Shown in pieces: positions 7,499 through 16,691 of a stretch of 59,553 nt of DNA. The stretch comes from Oerskovia turbata (GTDB taxonomy: Bacteria > Actinomycetota > Actinomycetes > Actinomycetales > Cellulomonadaceae), in assembly GCF_000718325.1 (NCBI RefSeq), contig NZ_JOFV01000021.1, positions 1-59,553 of the forward strand, in the 5' to 3' direction. The position numbers and the translations under genes are program-made. The number at the start of each line of letters is the position of its first letter. The first letter of the stretch is position 1. The notes beneath the pieces are model-generated. The model ran no database searches. It was given only the letters and a program-made list of their open reading frames with translations, and was not told the DNA's origin.

Positions 7499-8341
7499 CT
7501 ACTTCTCGAAGCTGTGCGCGGCGTCGGGGAACGTCCCGCCCTTGACCTCGGCCGCGTAGTCCTGCGCGGCCCGGCCCAGGGCCGCGCCGATCTCCGCGAA
7601 GCGCTTGGCGAACCGCGGCGACCACTCGGTCATGCCCGCGAGGTCGGTCCAGACGAGGACCTGGCCGTCGCACACGGGACCCGCCCCGATGCCGATCGTC
7701 GGGATGCGCACGATCTCCGTGACGCGTGCGGCGACCTCGACCGGGACCATCTCCAGGACGAGGGCCACCGCCCCGGCGTCCGTGACCGCGAGGGCGTCCT
7801 CGCACAGGATCTCCGCGGCCTCGTCCCCGCGGCCCTGAACGCGCGGCCCGCCCAGGATGTTCTCCGACTGGGGCGTGAAGCCCAGGTGCGCCACGACGGG
7901 GATGCCCGCGTCGGTCAGCGCACGGATCTGCGCGGCCGAGCGGCGACCGCCCTCGATCTTGACCGCGTGCGCACCGGTCTCCTTCATGATGCGCACGCCC
8001 GTCGCGAGAGCCTGCTCGGGCCCGGCCTCGTACGACCCGAACGGCAGGTCGACGATCACGAGAGCGCGACGGGCCGCCCGGGCGACGCCGCGCGCGGCCG
8101 GGATCATGTCGTCGACCGTGACGGGCAGCGTGGTCTGGTGGCCGTGCATGGTGTTCCCGATCGAGTCCCCGACGAGGAGCATGTCGATGCCGGCCTCGTC
8201 GAAGATGCGGGCGGTCACCGCGTCGTACGCGGTGAGCATGGTCAGCTTCTCGTGCCGTGCCTTGGCCTCCGCGAGGTGGTGCACGCGGAAGCGCTTGACG
8301 GGCGTGGCCGGGGTCTGGCCGGGCTGGGTGTGTGCGGACAT
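7499..8341 (-). CDS. panB: 3-methyl-2-oxobutanoate hydroxymethyltransferase
   Basis: 280 residues. PanB transfers a hydroxymethyl group from methylene-tetrahydrofolate to ketoisovalerate, the first step of pantothenate synthesis. Visible motifs: [15 protein letters not shown], the metal-binding [30 protein letters not shown] and the catalytic-glutamate segment LEMVP followed by TIGIGAGP. The start at 8341 has GGAGAG about 7 nt upstream, which excludes the longer frame to 8812. It lies downstream of nadE in the same direction with a 104-nt gap. Confidence 0.95.
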   Translation of the reverse strand: MSAHTQPGQTPATPVKRFRVHHLAEAKARHEKLTMLTAYDAVTARIFDEAGIDMLLVGDSIGNTMHGHQTTLPVTVDDMIPAARGVARAARRALVIVDLPFGSYEAGPEQALATGVRIMKETGAHAVKIEGGRRSAAQIRALTDAGIPVVAHLGFTPQSENILGGPRVQGRGDEAAEILCEDALAVTDAGAVALVLEMVPVEVAARVTEIVRIPTIGIGAGPVCDGQVLVWTDLAGMTEWSPRFAKRFAEIGAALGRAAQDYAAEVKGGTFPDAAHSFEK

Positions 8342-8445
8342 GCTCTCGTCTCTCCAGGTCGTGCGGCCCGTCGGTGGTCGGTGGGCCGGTCGTTCGGGAA
8401 GCGGGTGGGTGGCGTGCGGCGGGCGCGCGGGCACGCCGGTCGGTG

Positions 8446-10185
8446 CTACTCGACGGGCTCGCGCCAGCGGGACGTGACGGGCAGGCGGCGGTCGCGGCCG
8501 AAGGCCAGCGACGTGACCTTGGGGCCGAGCGGGTACTGGCGCCGCTTCCACTCGGCGCGGTCGACGAGCGTCACGACCTTGTCGACGACCTCCGGGTCGA
8601 ACCCGCGTGCGAGCAGCTCGGCGCGCCCCTCGGCGTGCTCGATGTACGCGTCGAGGACCTCGTCGAGCAGGTCGTAGGGCGGCAGCGAGTCCTGGTCGGT
8701 CTGACCGGGGCGCAGCTCGGCCGAGGGCGGCTTGGTGATCGAGGACTCGGGGATCGGGGGGATCTCGCCCGCGTCGAGCGCGGCGTTGTTGCGCCAGCGG
8801 GCGAGGGCCCACACGCGCGACTTGTCGACGTCCTTGAGCGGGGCGTACCCGCCGATGCTGCCCGCGTCGTAGATGGTCGCGTACCCGACGGCGAGCTCGG
8901 ACTTGTTGCCCGGCGCGATGACGAGGTGGCCCTCGCGGTTGGAGATCCCCATGAGGACCACGCCGCGCACGCGCGCCTGGAGGTTCTCCTCGGCGACGCC
9001 CTCGAGCGCGAGCTCACCCTGGAAGGCGTCGACCATGGGTGCGATGGGCTGCACGCGGTAGTCCGCGCCGAGCCGCTTGGCGAGGTCGGCGGCGTCGTCC
9101 TTGCTGTGCTCCGACGAGTACGTCGAGGGCATCGAGACGCCCACGACGTTCTGCCCGCCGATCGCGTCGGCCGCGATCGTCGCGGACAGCGCCGAGTCGA
9201 TCCCGCCCGACAGCCCCAGGACGATCGACCGGAAGCCGTTCTTGCGCACGTACCCGGCCAGGCCCGTGACGCACGCCCGGTACACCTCCTCGTCGGGGTG
9301 CAGCGGGGCCGCGACGCGGCCCGTGGGGTACGTGGTGCCGGCGGCGCCCGGTGCGGCAGGGGCACGCGAGGGCAGGTCCCACACCAGCAGGTCCTCGACG
9401 AACTGCGGCGCGGAGGTGAGCACCGCGCCGTCGGGCCCGACGACGAACGAGCCGCCGTCGAACACCAGGTCGTCCTGGCCGCCGACCATGTTGACGTACG
9501 CGACCGGGGCGTCCACCTCGCGCGCCCGGCGTGCGGCGAGCTCTGTGCGGACGTGCCCCTTGCCCTCCTCGTAGGGCGAGCCGTTGAGCACGAGGAGCAG
9601 GTCGATCCCGTGCCCGGCCTCGTCGAGCCCGCCCAGCGTGGTGATCGGGCCGCCGTCCTGCCAGATGTCCTCGCAGATCACGATGCCGACCGAGCGGCCG
9701 GCGATCTCCAGGACGAGGGGTTCGGTGCCGGGCGCGAAGATGCGGAACTCGTCGAACACGCCGTAGTTGGGCAGGTGGTGCTTGTCGTACGAGGCGACGA
9801 CCTTCCCGTGCTGGATCGCGACCGCACGGTTGGTCGGGAGGTCGGCGGGTGAGCCCGACACCTCGCGCTCGGCGGCGCCCGCGCCGCGGGCGAGCGCGGT
9901 CTCGGAGGTGCCCACGGTGCCCAGGACGACCGTCACATGACCCAGGCCCTCGCGCGCGAGCTGGGCGGCGACGTCGGCGGCCGCGTCCCAGGCCGCGCGG
10001 CGGAACGAGGCCCGCAGCGCGAGGTCCTCGACGGGGTAGCCCGTGAGGGTCATCTCGGGGAAGGCCACGAGGTCGGCGCCCTCGCCGGCCGCCCGCCTGG
10101 TCCATTCGAGGATCGCCGCCGTGTTCTGGTCGATCGCTCCCACGCACGTGTCGATCTGTGCGAGGGCGATCCGCAGGTCTGCCAT
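8446..10185 (-). CDS. nadE: Glutamine-dependent NAD+ synthetase
   Basis: 579 residues. It amidates nicotinic acid adenine dinucleotide to NAD+. The N-terminal nitrilase-type glutaminase domain (about 1-270) shows the Glu-Lys-Cys triad: [20 protein letters not shown] and [10 protein letters not shown]. The C-terminal synthetase domain starts near 300 and carries the ATP pyrophosphatase loop [12 protein letters not shown]. The length fits the two-domain enzymes that take ammonia from glutamine. TAGGCT on the minus strand at 10198-10193 lies 7 nt before the ATG, suggesting a leaderless transcript divergent from glnA2. Confidence 0.96.
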   Translation of the reverse strand: MADLRIALAQIDTCVGAIDQNTAAILEWTRRAAGEGADLVAFPEMTLTGYPVEDLALRASFRRAAWDAAADVAAQLAREGLGHVTVVLGTVGTSETALARGAGAAEREVSGSPADLPTNRAVAIQHGKVVASYDKHHLPNYGVFDEFRIFAPGTEPLVLEIAGRSVGIVICEDIWQDGGPITTLGGLDEAGHGIDLLLVLNGSPYEEGKGHVRTELAARRAREVDAPVAYVNMVGGQDDLVFDGGSFVVGPDGAVLTSAPQFVEDLLVWDLPSRAPAAPGAAGTTYPTGRVAAPLHPDEEVYRACVTGLAGYVRKNGFRSIVLGLSGGIDSALSATIAADAIGGQNVVGVSMPSTYSSEHSKDDAADLAKRLGADYRVQPIAPMVDAFQGELALEGVAEENLQARVRGVVLMGISNREGHLVIAPGNKSELAVGYATIYDAGSIGGYAPLKDVDKSRVWALARWRNNAALDAGEIPPIPESSITKPPSAELRPGQTDQDSLPPYDLLDEVLDAYIEHAEGRAELLARGFDPEVVDKVVTLVDRAEWKRRQYPLGPKVTSLAFGRDRRLPVTSRWREPVE

Positions 10186-10192
10186 GCCCGCC

Positions 10193-10198
10193 AGCCTA
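10193..10198 (-). promoter_or_regulatory. -10 element of nadE (leaderless)
   Basis: TAGGCT on the minus strand, 7 nt before the ATG at 10185. Confidence 0.5.
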
Positions 10199-10287
10199 TG
10201 CGAACCCGCCGGTCAGGTGGCCACCCGCACCCCACGTGGGCCGGGTCGTGGCAGGCTGGTGACACGTCGGCCGCGTCAGGACGCGAC

Positions 10288-10303
10288 GTAACCCGCTCGT
10301 CAC
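10288..10303 (+). promoter_or_regulatory. Possible GlnR-type operator upstream of glnA2
   Basis: GTAAC, 6 nt, GTCAC at 10288-10303 resembles the actinobacterial GlnR pattern gTnAC-n6-GnnAC. It lies just upstream of the CAGGAT -10 element of the glutamine synthetase gene, where a nitrogen regulator would be expected. Only one half-site pair is visible, and the second half departs from the preferred GAAAC. Confidence 0.3.
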
Positions 10304-10313
10304 ACTCTTCAGG

Positions 10314-10319
10314 CAGGAT
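10314..10319 (+). promoter_or_regulatory. -10 element of glnA2 (leaderless)
   Basis: CAGGAT, 7 nt before the ATG at 10327. Confidence 0.4.
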
Positions 10320-10326
10320 GTAGCCC

Positions 10327-11664
10327 ATGGACAGGCAGCAGGAGTTCGTGCTCCGCACGGTCGAGGAGCGCGACATCCGCTTCATCCGTCTCTGGTTCAC
10401 CGACGTGCTGGGGATGCTCAAGTCGGTCGCGGTGGCTCCCGCGGAGCTCGAGTCCGCGTTCGCGGAGGGCATCGGCTTCGACGGCAGCTCGATCGAGGGC
10501 CTCACTCGTGTCTACGAGGCCGACATGATCGCGCGCCCCGACCCCACGACGTTCCAGGTGCTCCCGTGGCGCGGGGAGCGGCACGGGACCGCGAGGATGT
10601 TCTGCGACATCCTCACCCCGGACGGCGAGCCCTCGCTCGCGGACTCGCGCAACGTGCTCAAGCGCGCGCTCGCGAAGGCGAGCGACAAGGGCTTCACGTT
10701 CTACACGCACCCCGAGGTCGAGTTCTACCTCTTCAACCACCCGGCGGACGCCTCGGCGCCGCTCGTGCCGGTCGACCAGGGCGGGTACTTCGACCACCTG
10801 GCCCGGGGATCGACGCACGACTTCCGCCGCGCCGCGATCACGATGCTCGAGTCGATGGGCATCTCGGTCGAGTTCTCCCACCACGAGGCGGGCCCCGGCC
10901 AGAACGAGATCGACCTGCGCTACGCCGACGCCCTGACGACGGCCGACAACCTCATGACGTTCCGCACGGTCGTCAAGGAGGTCGCCCTGGAGCAGGGGGT
11001 CTTCGCGTCGTTCATGCCCAAGCCCATGGCGGACCAGCCGGGCTCCGGCATGCACACGCACCTGTCGCTGTTCGAGGGCGACCGCAACGCGTTCCACGAG
11101 CCCGGCGCGCAGTTCGAGCTGTCGAAGACGGCGCGCTCGTTCATCGCGGGCCTGCTGGTCCACGCGGCGGAGATCACCGCCATCACGAACCAGTACGTCA
11201 ACTCGTACAAGCGCCTGTGGGGTGGCTCCGAGGCGCCGAGCTACGTGTGCTGGGGTCACAACAACCGCTCGGCGCTCGTGCGCGTGCCCATGTACAAGCC
11301 GGGCAAGGGCAACTCGAGCCGCATCGAGTACCGCGCGCTGGACTCCGCGACCAACCCGTACCTCGCGTACGCGGTGATCCTCGCGGCGGGCCTCAAGGGC
11401 ATCGAGGAGGGCTACGAGCTGCCCGAGGCGACCGAGGACGACGTGTGGGAGCTGACCGACGCCGAGCGCCGCGCGCTCGGCATCAAGCCTCTGCCGCAGT
11501 CGCTCGACGCCGCGATCCAGATCATGGAGACGTCCGAGCTCGTCGCCGAGACCCTGGGCGAGCACGTGTTCGACTTCGTGCTGCGCAACAAGCGCCAGGA
11601 GTGGGACGCCTACCGGTCCCAGGTGACGCCGTTCGAGCTGAAGCGGTTCCTCCAGGTCCTGTGA
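10327..11664 (+). CDS. glnA2: Glutamine synthetase type I, GlnA2-like
   Basis: 445 residues. It condenses glutamate and ammonia with ATP, or acts on a related amine, since GlnA2-type paralogues can differ in substrate. Motifs: FDGSSIEG, the metal site PEVEFYLF, GPGQNEIDLRYADAL, the ATP-binding KPMADQPGSGMHTH, NQYVNSYKRL and RVP..KG..SRIEYR. The region where GlnA1 carries its adenylylated tyrosine (NLYDLPP) reads GYELPEATEDD, so this form is probably not adenylylated. It is shorter than GlnA1 (about 475). The adjacent glnE, 40 nt downstream, fits the conserved glnA2-glnE order of actinobacteria. Confidence 0.92.
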   Translation: MDRQQEFVLRTVEERDIRFIRLWFTDVLGMLKSVAVAPAELESAFAEGIGFDGSSIEGLTRVYEADMIARPDPTTFQVLPWRGERHGTARMFCDILTPDGEPSLADSRNVLKRALAKASDKGFTFYTHPEVEFYLFNHPADASAPLVPVDQGGYFDHLARGSTHDFRRAAITMLESMGISVEFSHHEAGPGQNEIDLRYADALTTADNLMTFRTVVKEVALEQGVFASFMPKPMADQPGSGMHTHLSLFEGDRNAFHEPGAQFELSKTARSFIAGLLVHAAEITAITNQYVNSYKRLWGGSEAPSYVCWGHNNRSALVRVPMYKPGKGNSSRIEYRALDSATNPYLAYAVILAAGLKGIEEGYELPEATEDDVWELTDAERRALGIKPLPQSLDAAIQIMETSELVAETLGEHVFDFVLRNKRQEWDAYRSQVTPFELKRFLQVL

Positions 11665-11704
11665 GCCAGTCCTCCCGTCGGTCGGTCGGGTCCCGGTGGT
11701 CGTC

Positions 11705-14700
11705 ATGACCTCGGGGCCCGACGACGTCACGCCCCTCGGGCGCGTCGGCGCACCCCACGGGTCGCGCCGCCCCACCCTGAGCTCGCGCCTGCGCCGGATC
11801 GGGTTCGCCGACGTGACCCGCTCGGCGTCGCTGCTCGACGACAAGGACCTCGTGGGCGTCGTCGGGCCGCTGCCCGAGGACGTGCTGGTCGCGCTCGGCG
11901 TGACCGCTGACCCCGACCTGGCCCTGCTCCAGCTCGCGCGGCTGTCGTCGGCGGTGGCCGGGGACGAGGCGTCGTGCCGGACGTTCCGCGACCTGCTCAC
12001 GGGAGCGGGGGAGCGCGATGCGGCGGAGGCTGTCGAGGGCGAGGCCCCGGTCCCCTCGGGTCGCGACCGTCTGCTCGCGGTGCTCGGCGCGTCGGTCGCC
12101 CTCGGCGACGAGCTCGTGTCCCACCCGGACCTGCTGGTCGTCGTCGCCGACCCGGCGTCCGGGACCGGCGTCGACGCGGGCGCCGTCCGGGCCGAGCTGC
12201 TGCGCGCGGTCGGCGCGGACCCCGAGGCCCACCAGCCCGTCTCGGCGCTGCCGGCCGCCGCCGCGACCGACGCCATGCGCCGCGCCTACCGGTCCCGTCT
12301 CCTGCGCATCGCCACGACCGACCTCACGTCGCGCGAGCCGCTCACGCGGTTGCCGGCCGTGGCCGCGGCGCTCGCGGACCTCGCGGCCGCAGCGCTCGAG
12401 GCCTCGCTCGCGATCGCGCGCTCCGAGCTCGACGACCACGGGGCGGGCGTGCGGCTCGCCGTCATGGGCATGGGCAAGTGCGGCGGTCGTGAGCTCAACT
12501 ACGTCTCGGACGTCGACGTGATCTACGTGGCCGAGCCCGCCGAGGGGTACGACGAGACCTACGCGACGAGCGTCGGTGCGCGGCTCGCGACGGGCCTCGC
12601 CCGCGCCTGCCAGGGGACGTCGTCGGAGCCGCCGCTGTGGCCCGTCGACGCGGCGCTGCGCCCCGAGGGCAAGAACGGCCCGCTCGTGCGCACGCTCGCG
12701 AGCCACCTCGCGTACTACGAGCGCTGGGCCAAGACGTGGGAGTTCCAGGCGCTGCTCAAGGCGCGCCTGGTCGCGGGCGACCGCGAGCTCGGTGCGGCGT
12801 ACCACGACGCGATCAACCCGTTCGTGTGGTCGGCCGTGACGCGCGAGAACTTCGTCGAGGACTCCCAGGCGATGCGCCGCCGCGTCGAGGACCACGTGCC
12901 CGCCGCAGAGGCCGACCGTCAGCTCAAGCTCGGCAAGGGCGGCCTGCGCGACGTCGAGTTCACGGTCCAGCTCCTGCAGCTCGTGCACGGGCGGGCCGAC
13001 GACTCGATCCGCAGCCCCAGCACTCTGACGGCGCTCGCGGCCCTGGCGGCGGGCGGTTACGTCGGGCGCGAGCACGCCGCGCGCCTCGCGGTCTGCTACC
13101 GCTTCCTGCGCTCGCTCGAGCACCGCATCCAGCTCTTCCGGCTGCGCCGCACGCACCTGGTGCCGACGGGCGAGGACGACCTGCGTCGTCTGGCACGGTC
13201 GTTGGGCATGCGCGCCGAGGGTGCGGAGGGACTTCTGGACCGGTGGCGTTCCACGCGCCGCGAGGTGCGCGCGCTGCACGAGGAGCTCTTCTACCGGCCC
13301 CTGCTCCCGGCCACGGCACAGCTCTCGGCCGAGGAGGCGAGCCTCGCGCCCGAGGCGGCCAAGGCACGCTTCCAGGCGATCGGGTACCGCGACCCGGCGG
13401 GCGCGATGCGGCACGTGCTCGCGCTGACCGAGGGCGTGAGCCGTCGTGCCGCGATCCAGCGCCAGCTCCTGCCGGTCATGCTGGGCTGGTTCGCCGAAGG
13501 GGCGGACCCGGACGCGGGGCTGCTCAACTTCCGCAAGCTGTCCGAGGAGCTCGGCTCGACGCACTGGTACCTCAAGCTGCTGCGGGACTCGGGCTCGGCC
13601 GCGTACCGGCTCGCGACGCTCCTCTCGAGCTCGCGGTACATGGCCGACGCGCTGTCGCGTTCGCCCGAGTCGGTGGCCTGGCTCGCCGACGACGCCGACC
13701 TCGTCCCGCGCGGGGCCGAGCGCCTCGCGAAGGAGGCCGACGCGATCCTCACGCGCGCCGACGTCGCCGTCCCGGCGGCCACGGCGCTGCGGGCCGTGCG
13801 CCGCCGCGAGCTCGCGCGCACCGGGGCCGCGGAGATCCTCGGCGTCGTGGCCCCGGTCGACGCCGCCCGCGCGATCTCCGACGCCGCCGATCTCGCCCTC
13901 GTGGGCGGGCTGCGCGTGGCGCAGTTCGTCGCCCGGGGCGAGCTCGGGGTCGCGGACCCGGCCGACGACCCGGCGCGGTGCGCGATCATCGCGATGGGCC
14001 GCCTGGGCGGGCGCGAGATGGGCTACGGCTCGGACGCCGACGTCATGTTCGTGCACGAGCCCACCGAGGGCGCGAGCGAGCGCGACGCGCAGGCTTTCGC
14101 GCTCGTCGTCGCGACCCGGTTGCGCTCCCTGCTGGGCGACATGGGCCCCGAGCCCGGGCTGCCCGTCGACGCCGACCTGCGCCCCGAGGGACGCAACGGC
14201 CCGCTCGTGCGCTCGTTCGACTCGTACGCCGAGTACTACGACCGCTGGTCGGCCGCGTGGGAGTCCCAGGCGCTGCTGCGCGCCCGACCGGCCGCGGGGG
14301 ACGCAGGGCTCGGCGAGCGGTTCATGCGGCTCGTCGACCCGCTGCGCTACCCGGCGGGCGGGCTCGACGCCGCGACCGTGCGCGAGGTGCGGCGCATCAA
14401 GGCCCGTGTCGAGTCGGAGCGGCTGCCGCGCGGCGTCGACCCGTCGCGCCACCTCAAGCTCGGCCGGGGCGGCGTCTCGGACGTCGAGTGGACGGTCCAG
14501 CTCCTGCAGCTCCAGCACGCCCACGAGGTCGCGGGCCTGCGCACGACGTCGACGATCGACGCGCTCGAGGCCGCGGCGGTCGCGGGCATCGTCACGCCCG
14601 AAGACGCCGCGACCCTGGGCGAGTCGTGGCACCTCGCGTCGCGGTTGCGCAGCGCGCTCGTGCTCTGGTCCGGGCGCTCGGGCGGACCGACGGCCGACGT

Positions 14701-14845
14701 CCTGCCGCACGAGATCCGGGCGCTGACCGGGCTCGCTCGCGTCATCGGCGACGAGGAGTCCGGGGCCGAGCTCGAGGAGCGCTACCTGCGGACCGCGCGA
14801 CGGGCCCGGGCCGTCATGGAGCGCGTGTTCTACGGCGAGGACTGA
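11705..14845 (+). CDS. glnE: Glutamine synthetase adenylyltransferase / deadenylase
   Basis: 1046 residues. It attaches and removes AMP from glutamine synthetase. Two nucleotidyltransferase domains are visible: the N-terminal deadenylase at about residue 255 (MGKCGGRELNYVSDVDV) and the C-terminal adenylylase at about 762 (MGRLGGREMGYGSDADV), each with the D-x-D metal motif. Each is followed by the helical segment with LKLGKGGLRDVEFTVQLLQL or LKLGRGGVSDVEWTVQLLQL. The start at 11705 is the first ATG; a GTG 9 nt upstream is possible and no clear ribosome site helps decide. Probably cotranscribed with glnA2; its usual target, GlnA1, is not in the window. Confidence 0.94.
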   Translation: MTSGPDDVTPLGRVGAPHGSRRPTLSSRLRRIGFADVTRSASLLDDKDLVGVVGPLPEDVLVALGVTADPDLALLQLARLSSAVAGDEASCRTFRDLLTGAGERDAAEAVEGEAPVPSGRDRLLAVLGASVALGDELVSHPDLLVVVADPASGTGVDAGAVRAELLRAVGADPEAHQPVSALPAAAATDAMRRAYRSRLLRIATTDLTSREPLTRLPAVAAALADLAAAALEASLAIARSELDDHGAGVRLAVMGMGKCGGRELNYVSDVDVIYVAEPAEGYDETYATSVGARLATGLARACQGTSSEPPLWPVDAALRPEGKNGPLVRTLASHLAYYERWAKTWEFQALLKARLVAGDRELGAAYHDAINPFVWSAVTRENFVEDSQAMRRRVEDHVPAAEADRQLKLGKGGLRDVEFTVQLLQLVHGRADDSIRSPSTLTALAALAAGGYVGREHAARLAVCYRFLRSLEHRIQLFRLRRTHLVPTGEDDLRRLARSLGMRAEGAEGLLDRWRSTRREVRALHEELFYRPLLPATAQLSAEEASLAPEAAKARFQAIGYRDPAGAMRHVLALTEGVSRRAAIQRQLLPVMLGWFAEGADPDAGLLNFRKLSEELGSTHWYLKLLRDSGSAAYRLATLLSSSRYMADALSRSPESVAWLADDADLVPRGAERLAKEADAILTRADVAVPAATALRAVRRRELARTGAAEILGVVAPVDAARAISDAADLALVGGLRVAQFVARGELGVADPADDPARCAIIAMGRLGGREMGYGSDADVMFVHEPTEGASERDAQAFALVVATRLRSLLGDMGPEPGLPVDADLRPEGRNGPLVRSFDSYAEYYDRWSAAWESQALLRARPAAGDAGLGERFMRLVDPLRYPAGGLDAATVREVRRIKARVESERLPRGVDPSRHLKLGRGGVSDVEWTVQLLQLQHAHEVAGLRTTSTIDALEAAAVAGIVTPEDAATLGESWHLASRLRSALVLWSGRSGGPTADVLPHEIRALTGLARVIGDEESGAELEERYLRTARRARAVMERVFYGED

Positions 14846-14867
14846 GCCCCGCCCGCCTCGGTGGTGT

Positions 14868-14911
14868 GCCGACCTGACGACCGGGCCGTACGGCCCGGTC
14901 GTCAGGTCGGC
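14868..14911. terminator. 44-bp perfect palindrome, bidirectional terminator
   Basis: The segment 14868-14889 is the exact reverse complement of 14890-14911, with no spacer. It sits between the convergent glnE and SHOCT genes and would form a very strong GC-rich hairpin in either transcript. No T-run follows, as usual in such DNA. Confidence 0.85.
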
Positions 14912-14929
14912 TCGGGCACGGACCTGACC

Positions 14930-15313
14930 TCAGGCCAGGGCCTTCGCCTTGAGCGTGGCGAACTCGTTCTCGTCGATCACGCCCGAGTCGAGCAGGGCCT
15001 TGGCGTCGGCGATCTGCGTGACCGGGGACGAGTCGGCACCGGCGACTCCTCGGATGTAGGCGTCGGTCTGCACCTTGGCCTGCGACATGTCCTGCATCTG
15101 GCGCTCGGCCATCCCGCGCCCGCGGGCGATGATGTAGATCAGCGCGGAGAGGAACGGCACGACGATGAGGGCGACGACCCACACCGCCTTCCACCAGCCG
15201 TTGAGCGTGTGGTCGCGGAAGAGGTCGGCGAGGATCCGGAACAGGATCATCAGGTACATGAAGAAGAAGAACCACCAGACCATCAGCCAGAACCAGTCCA
15301 TGAAGCTGTCCAT
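14930..15313 (-). CDS. SHOCT / PLD-nuclease N-terminal membrane protein
   Basis: 127 residues. Two membrane helices (about 8-28, aromatic-rich WFWLMVWWFFFFMYLMILF, and 42-63) flank FRDHTLNGWWKAVWV, the pattern of PLD N-terminal-type two-helix proteins. A linker rich in Gln and Met follows, then a C-terminal SHOCT domain (about 96-126, IADAKALLDSGVIDENEFATLKAKAL). GAGGAGG lies about 7 nt before the ATG at 15313. SHOCT domains mediate oligomerisation and are often duplicated; here the next gene also ends with one. Probably an envelope or stress-related protein; function unknown. Confidence 0.85.
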   Translation of the reverse strand: MDSFMDWFWLMVWWFFFFMYLMILFRILADLFRDHTLNGWWKAVWVVALIVVPFLSALIYIIARGRGMAERQMQDMSQAKVQTDAYIRGVAGADSSPVTQIADAKALLDSGVIDENEFATLKAKALA

Positions 15314-15340
15314 GCGAATTCCTCCTCAGGTGGGTGCCGG

Positions 15341-15637
15341 TCAACCGGCGAGGATCTGAGCCTTCTGCGCCTCGAACTCGGCAGGGCTCAGCACTCCCTG
15401 GTCGCGCAGCGCGGAGAGCTGCGTGAGCTGGGCGATCTTGGCGTCCATGCCGACGGGCGCGGGTGCAGGCGCGGGCGGCGGCGGTGCGGCGTAGGTCGGC
15501 TGCGGTGCCTGCTGCGCAGGCGGTTCCTCCTGGGCGGCCCAACGGCCGGCCTGGCGGCGGGAGACGCGGTTGGAGACGGCGGTCGCGGTTCCGGCGACGA
15601 CGGCGGTGCGCGCGACACCTCGGATCAGTCCGGGCAT
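15341..15637 (-). CDS. SHOCT-domain protein with proline/alanine linker
   Basis: 98 residues. The N-terminus (about 1-30, GVARTAVVAGTATAVSNRVSRRQ) is a short hydrophobic/basic amphipathic stretch typical of a family of small actinobacterial proteins; the middle is a Pro/Ala-rich linker; and residues 66-97 form a SHOCT domain (KIAQLTQLSALRDQGVLSPAEFEAQKAQIL). GAGGAGGAA precedes the ATG. It lies 27 nt upstream of the other SHOCT gene in the same direction, so the two are probably cotranscribed and may pair through their SHOCT domains. Confidence 0.8.
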   Translation of the reverse strand: MPGLIRGVARTAVVAGTATAVSNRVSRRQAGRWAAQEEPPAQQAPQPTYAAPPPPAPAPAPVGMDAKIAQLTQLSALRDQGVLSPAEFEAQKAQILAG

Positions 15638-15664
15638 GGTGTTCCTCCTCTGTCGGGAAGCGGG

Positions 15665-16111
15665 TCAGGCGTTCTCGGCGGCGTCGAGCGCGGCGAGCAC
15701 GGCCTGCACCGGGATGCGCCCGCTCGCGACGAGCTGGGCGCCGCCGCGGCGCAGTGCGGACGCGAAGGGCGCGGCCCACACGTTCTCGTAGACCAGGACC
15801 GCTGCGGTCCGACCGGGCTCGACCGCCTCGGCGGCCTCGGTCAGGTCCTCGTGCCCCAGGAGCCCCGACGAGGCGCCCGCGAAGATCTCGAGCCCCGTCG
15901 ATCCGTCGGCGAGCTCGTCGAGCTCGACGCCCACCACGCTCCCGTCCTCCTCCTTGCGCAGGACGAGCAGGTCGAGGACGCGGATGGTGCCCTGCTCGAC
16001 GAGGTCGACGAGCAGGGGAAAGGCTTCGCCCGTCATGGCGTCGGACGCGAACTCGACGACGAGGTAGTCGATCGGTCCGGTGTCCTGCAGGTCGCTCGGG
16101 TCCTGGGTCAT
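15665..16111 (-). CDS. DUF6325 family protein
   Basis: 148 residues. The beginning GPIDYLVVEFASDAMTGEAFPLLVDLVEQGTIRVLDLLVLRKEEDGSV matches a family of small actinobacterial proteins (DUF6325) that accompany SHOCT-domain genes; the C-terminal half has GRTAAVLVYENVWAAPFASALRRGGAQLVASGRIP, which is also conserved. There is no membrane segment. The start at 16111 has GGAGAGGA about 10 nt upstream; a frame extension to 16183 is not supported. It is the first gene of a three-gene set (DUF6325, SHOCT, SHOCT-PLDN) with short spacers. Function unknown, probably envelope-linked by context. Confidence 0.8.
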   Translation of the reverse strand: MTQDPSDLQDTGPIDYLVVEFASDAMTGEAFPLLVDLVEQGTIRVLDLLVLRKEEDGSVVGVELDELADGSTGLEIFAGASSGLLGHEDLTEAAEAVEPGRTAAVLVYENVWAAPFASALRRGGAQLVASGRIPVQAVLAALDAAENA

Positions 16112-16275
16112 GGGTCGTCGGTCCTCTCCGTCGGGACCTCTCTCGCCCCAGGTCAGGGGCGCCCGGTGCGGGGGAGGTCGCACGTGTGCTGTCGCTCCTG
16201 CCCAGGATCCGTCGCCCGACGGTCGCCGTCGTCATGCAGACCGCATGAACTTGATCCCGCCGGCACGCGGCAGGC

Positions 16276-16306
16276 GAGGCGCCGGATCATGTGATCGGGG
16301 TGATGC
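16276..16306 (+). promoter_or_regulatory. Shared 31-bp element A, upstream of the CMD-like gene
   Basis: Matches element B (18988-19018) at 26 of 31 positions, including GGATCATG and the closing GATGC. A small palindrome CATGC-n5-GCATG lies at 16233-16247, and its AGACCGCAT is the reverse complement of ATGCGGTCT inside element B. Likely a binding site of the LuxR-type regulator encoded between the two elements. Confidence 0.55.
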
Positions 16307-16366
16307 GAGCCCCCGGCGGGCGTGCGGCAATAGGAGGACGTGACCGGGCGAGAGGATGGCCAGACC

Positions 16367-16687
16367 GTGGACTACACCGATCGACTTCGGCGCTTCGCGA
16401 TCAACGACGCACGCCTCGAGGAGGACCTGGAGCTCGAGTCGACCGTCCTCGAGCCCAAGACGCTCGCACTGATCCGGCTCGCCGCGCTCGTCGCGGTCGG
16501 CGGTGCCGAGCCGACGTACGGCAGCGAGGTCGACGAGGCGGTGACAGCGGGCGCGACCACCGCGGAGATCGTCGACGTCCTCGCCGCGACCATCCCCATC
16601 GTCGGGCTGCCGGCCGTCGTGGCAGCAGCACCCAAGCTCGCGCTCGCGCTCGGCTACGACCCGTTCGACGCGCGCGAGCCCGGATGA
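16367..16687 (+). CDS. Carboxymuconolactone decarboxylase-like protein
   Basis: 106 residues, mainly helical, beginning MDYTDRLRRFAINDARL as in the small CMD/AhpD-fold family found in actinobacteria. The segment LIRLAALVAVGGAEPTYGSEVDEAVTAGATTAEIVDVL is the family core. There is no cysteine at all, so the CxxC peroxidase centre of AhpD is absent and a redox role is unlikely. The start is GTG at 16367, with AGAGGA 10 nt upstream; an alternative GTG at 16340 sits only 2 nt after AGGAGG. Element A lies upstream, and the gene converges with the LuxR-type regulator, which probably controls it. Confidence 0.75.
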   Translation: MDYTDRLRRFAINDARLEEDLELESTVLEPKTLALIRLAALVAVGGAEPTYGSEVDEAVTAGATTAEIVDVLAATIPIVGLPAVVAAAPKLALALGYDPFDAREPG

Positions 16688-16691
16688 GGGC

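Noticed and set aside
6225..7805. Extension of the ppgK frame upstream through map
   Set aside because: Map is in another frame with all metal ligands; the ppgK ATG overlaps the map stop by 4 nt.
11522..14877. Long frames on both strands overlapping glnE
   Set aside because: Shadows of glnE; they contain Arg/Ala-rich, motif-free translations, while glnE has both nucleotidyltransferase motifs.
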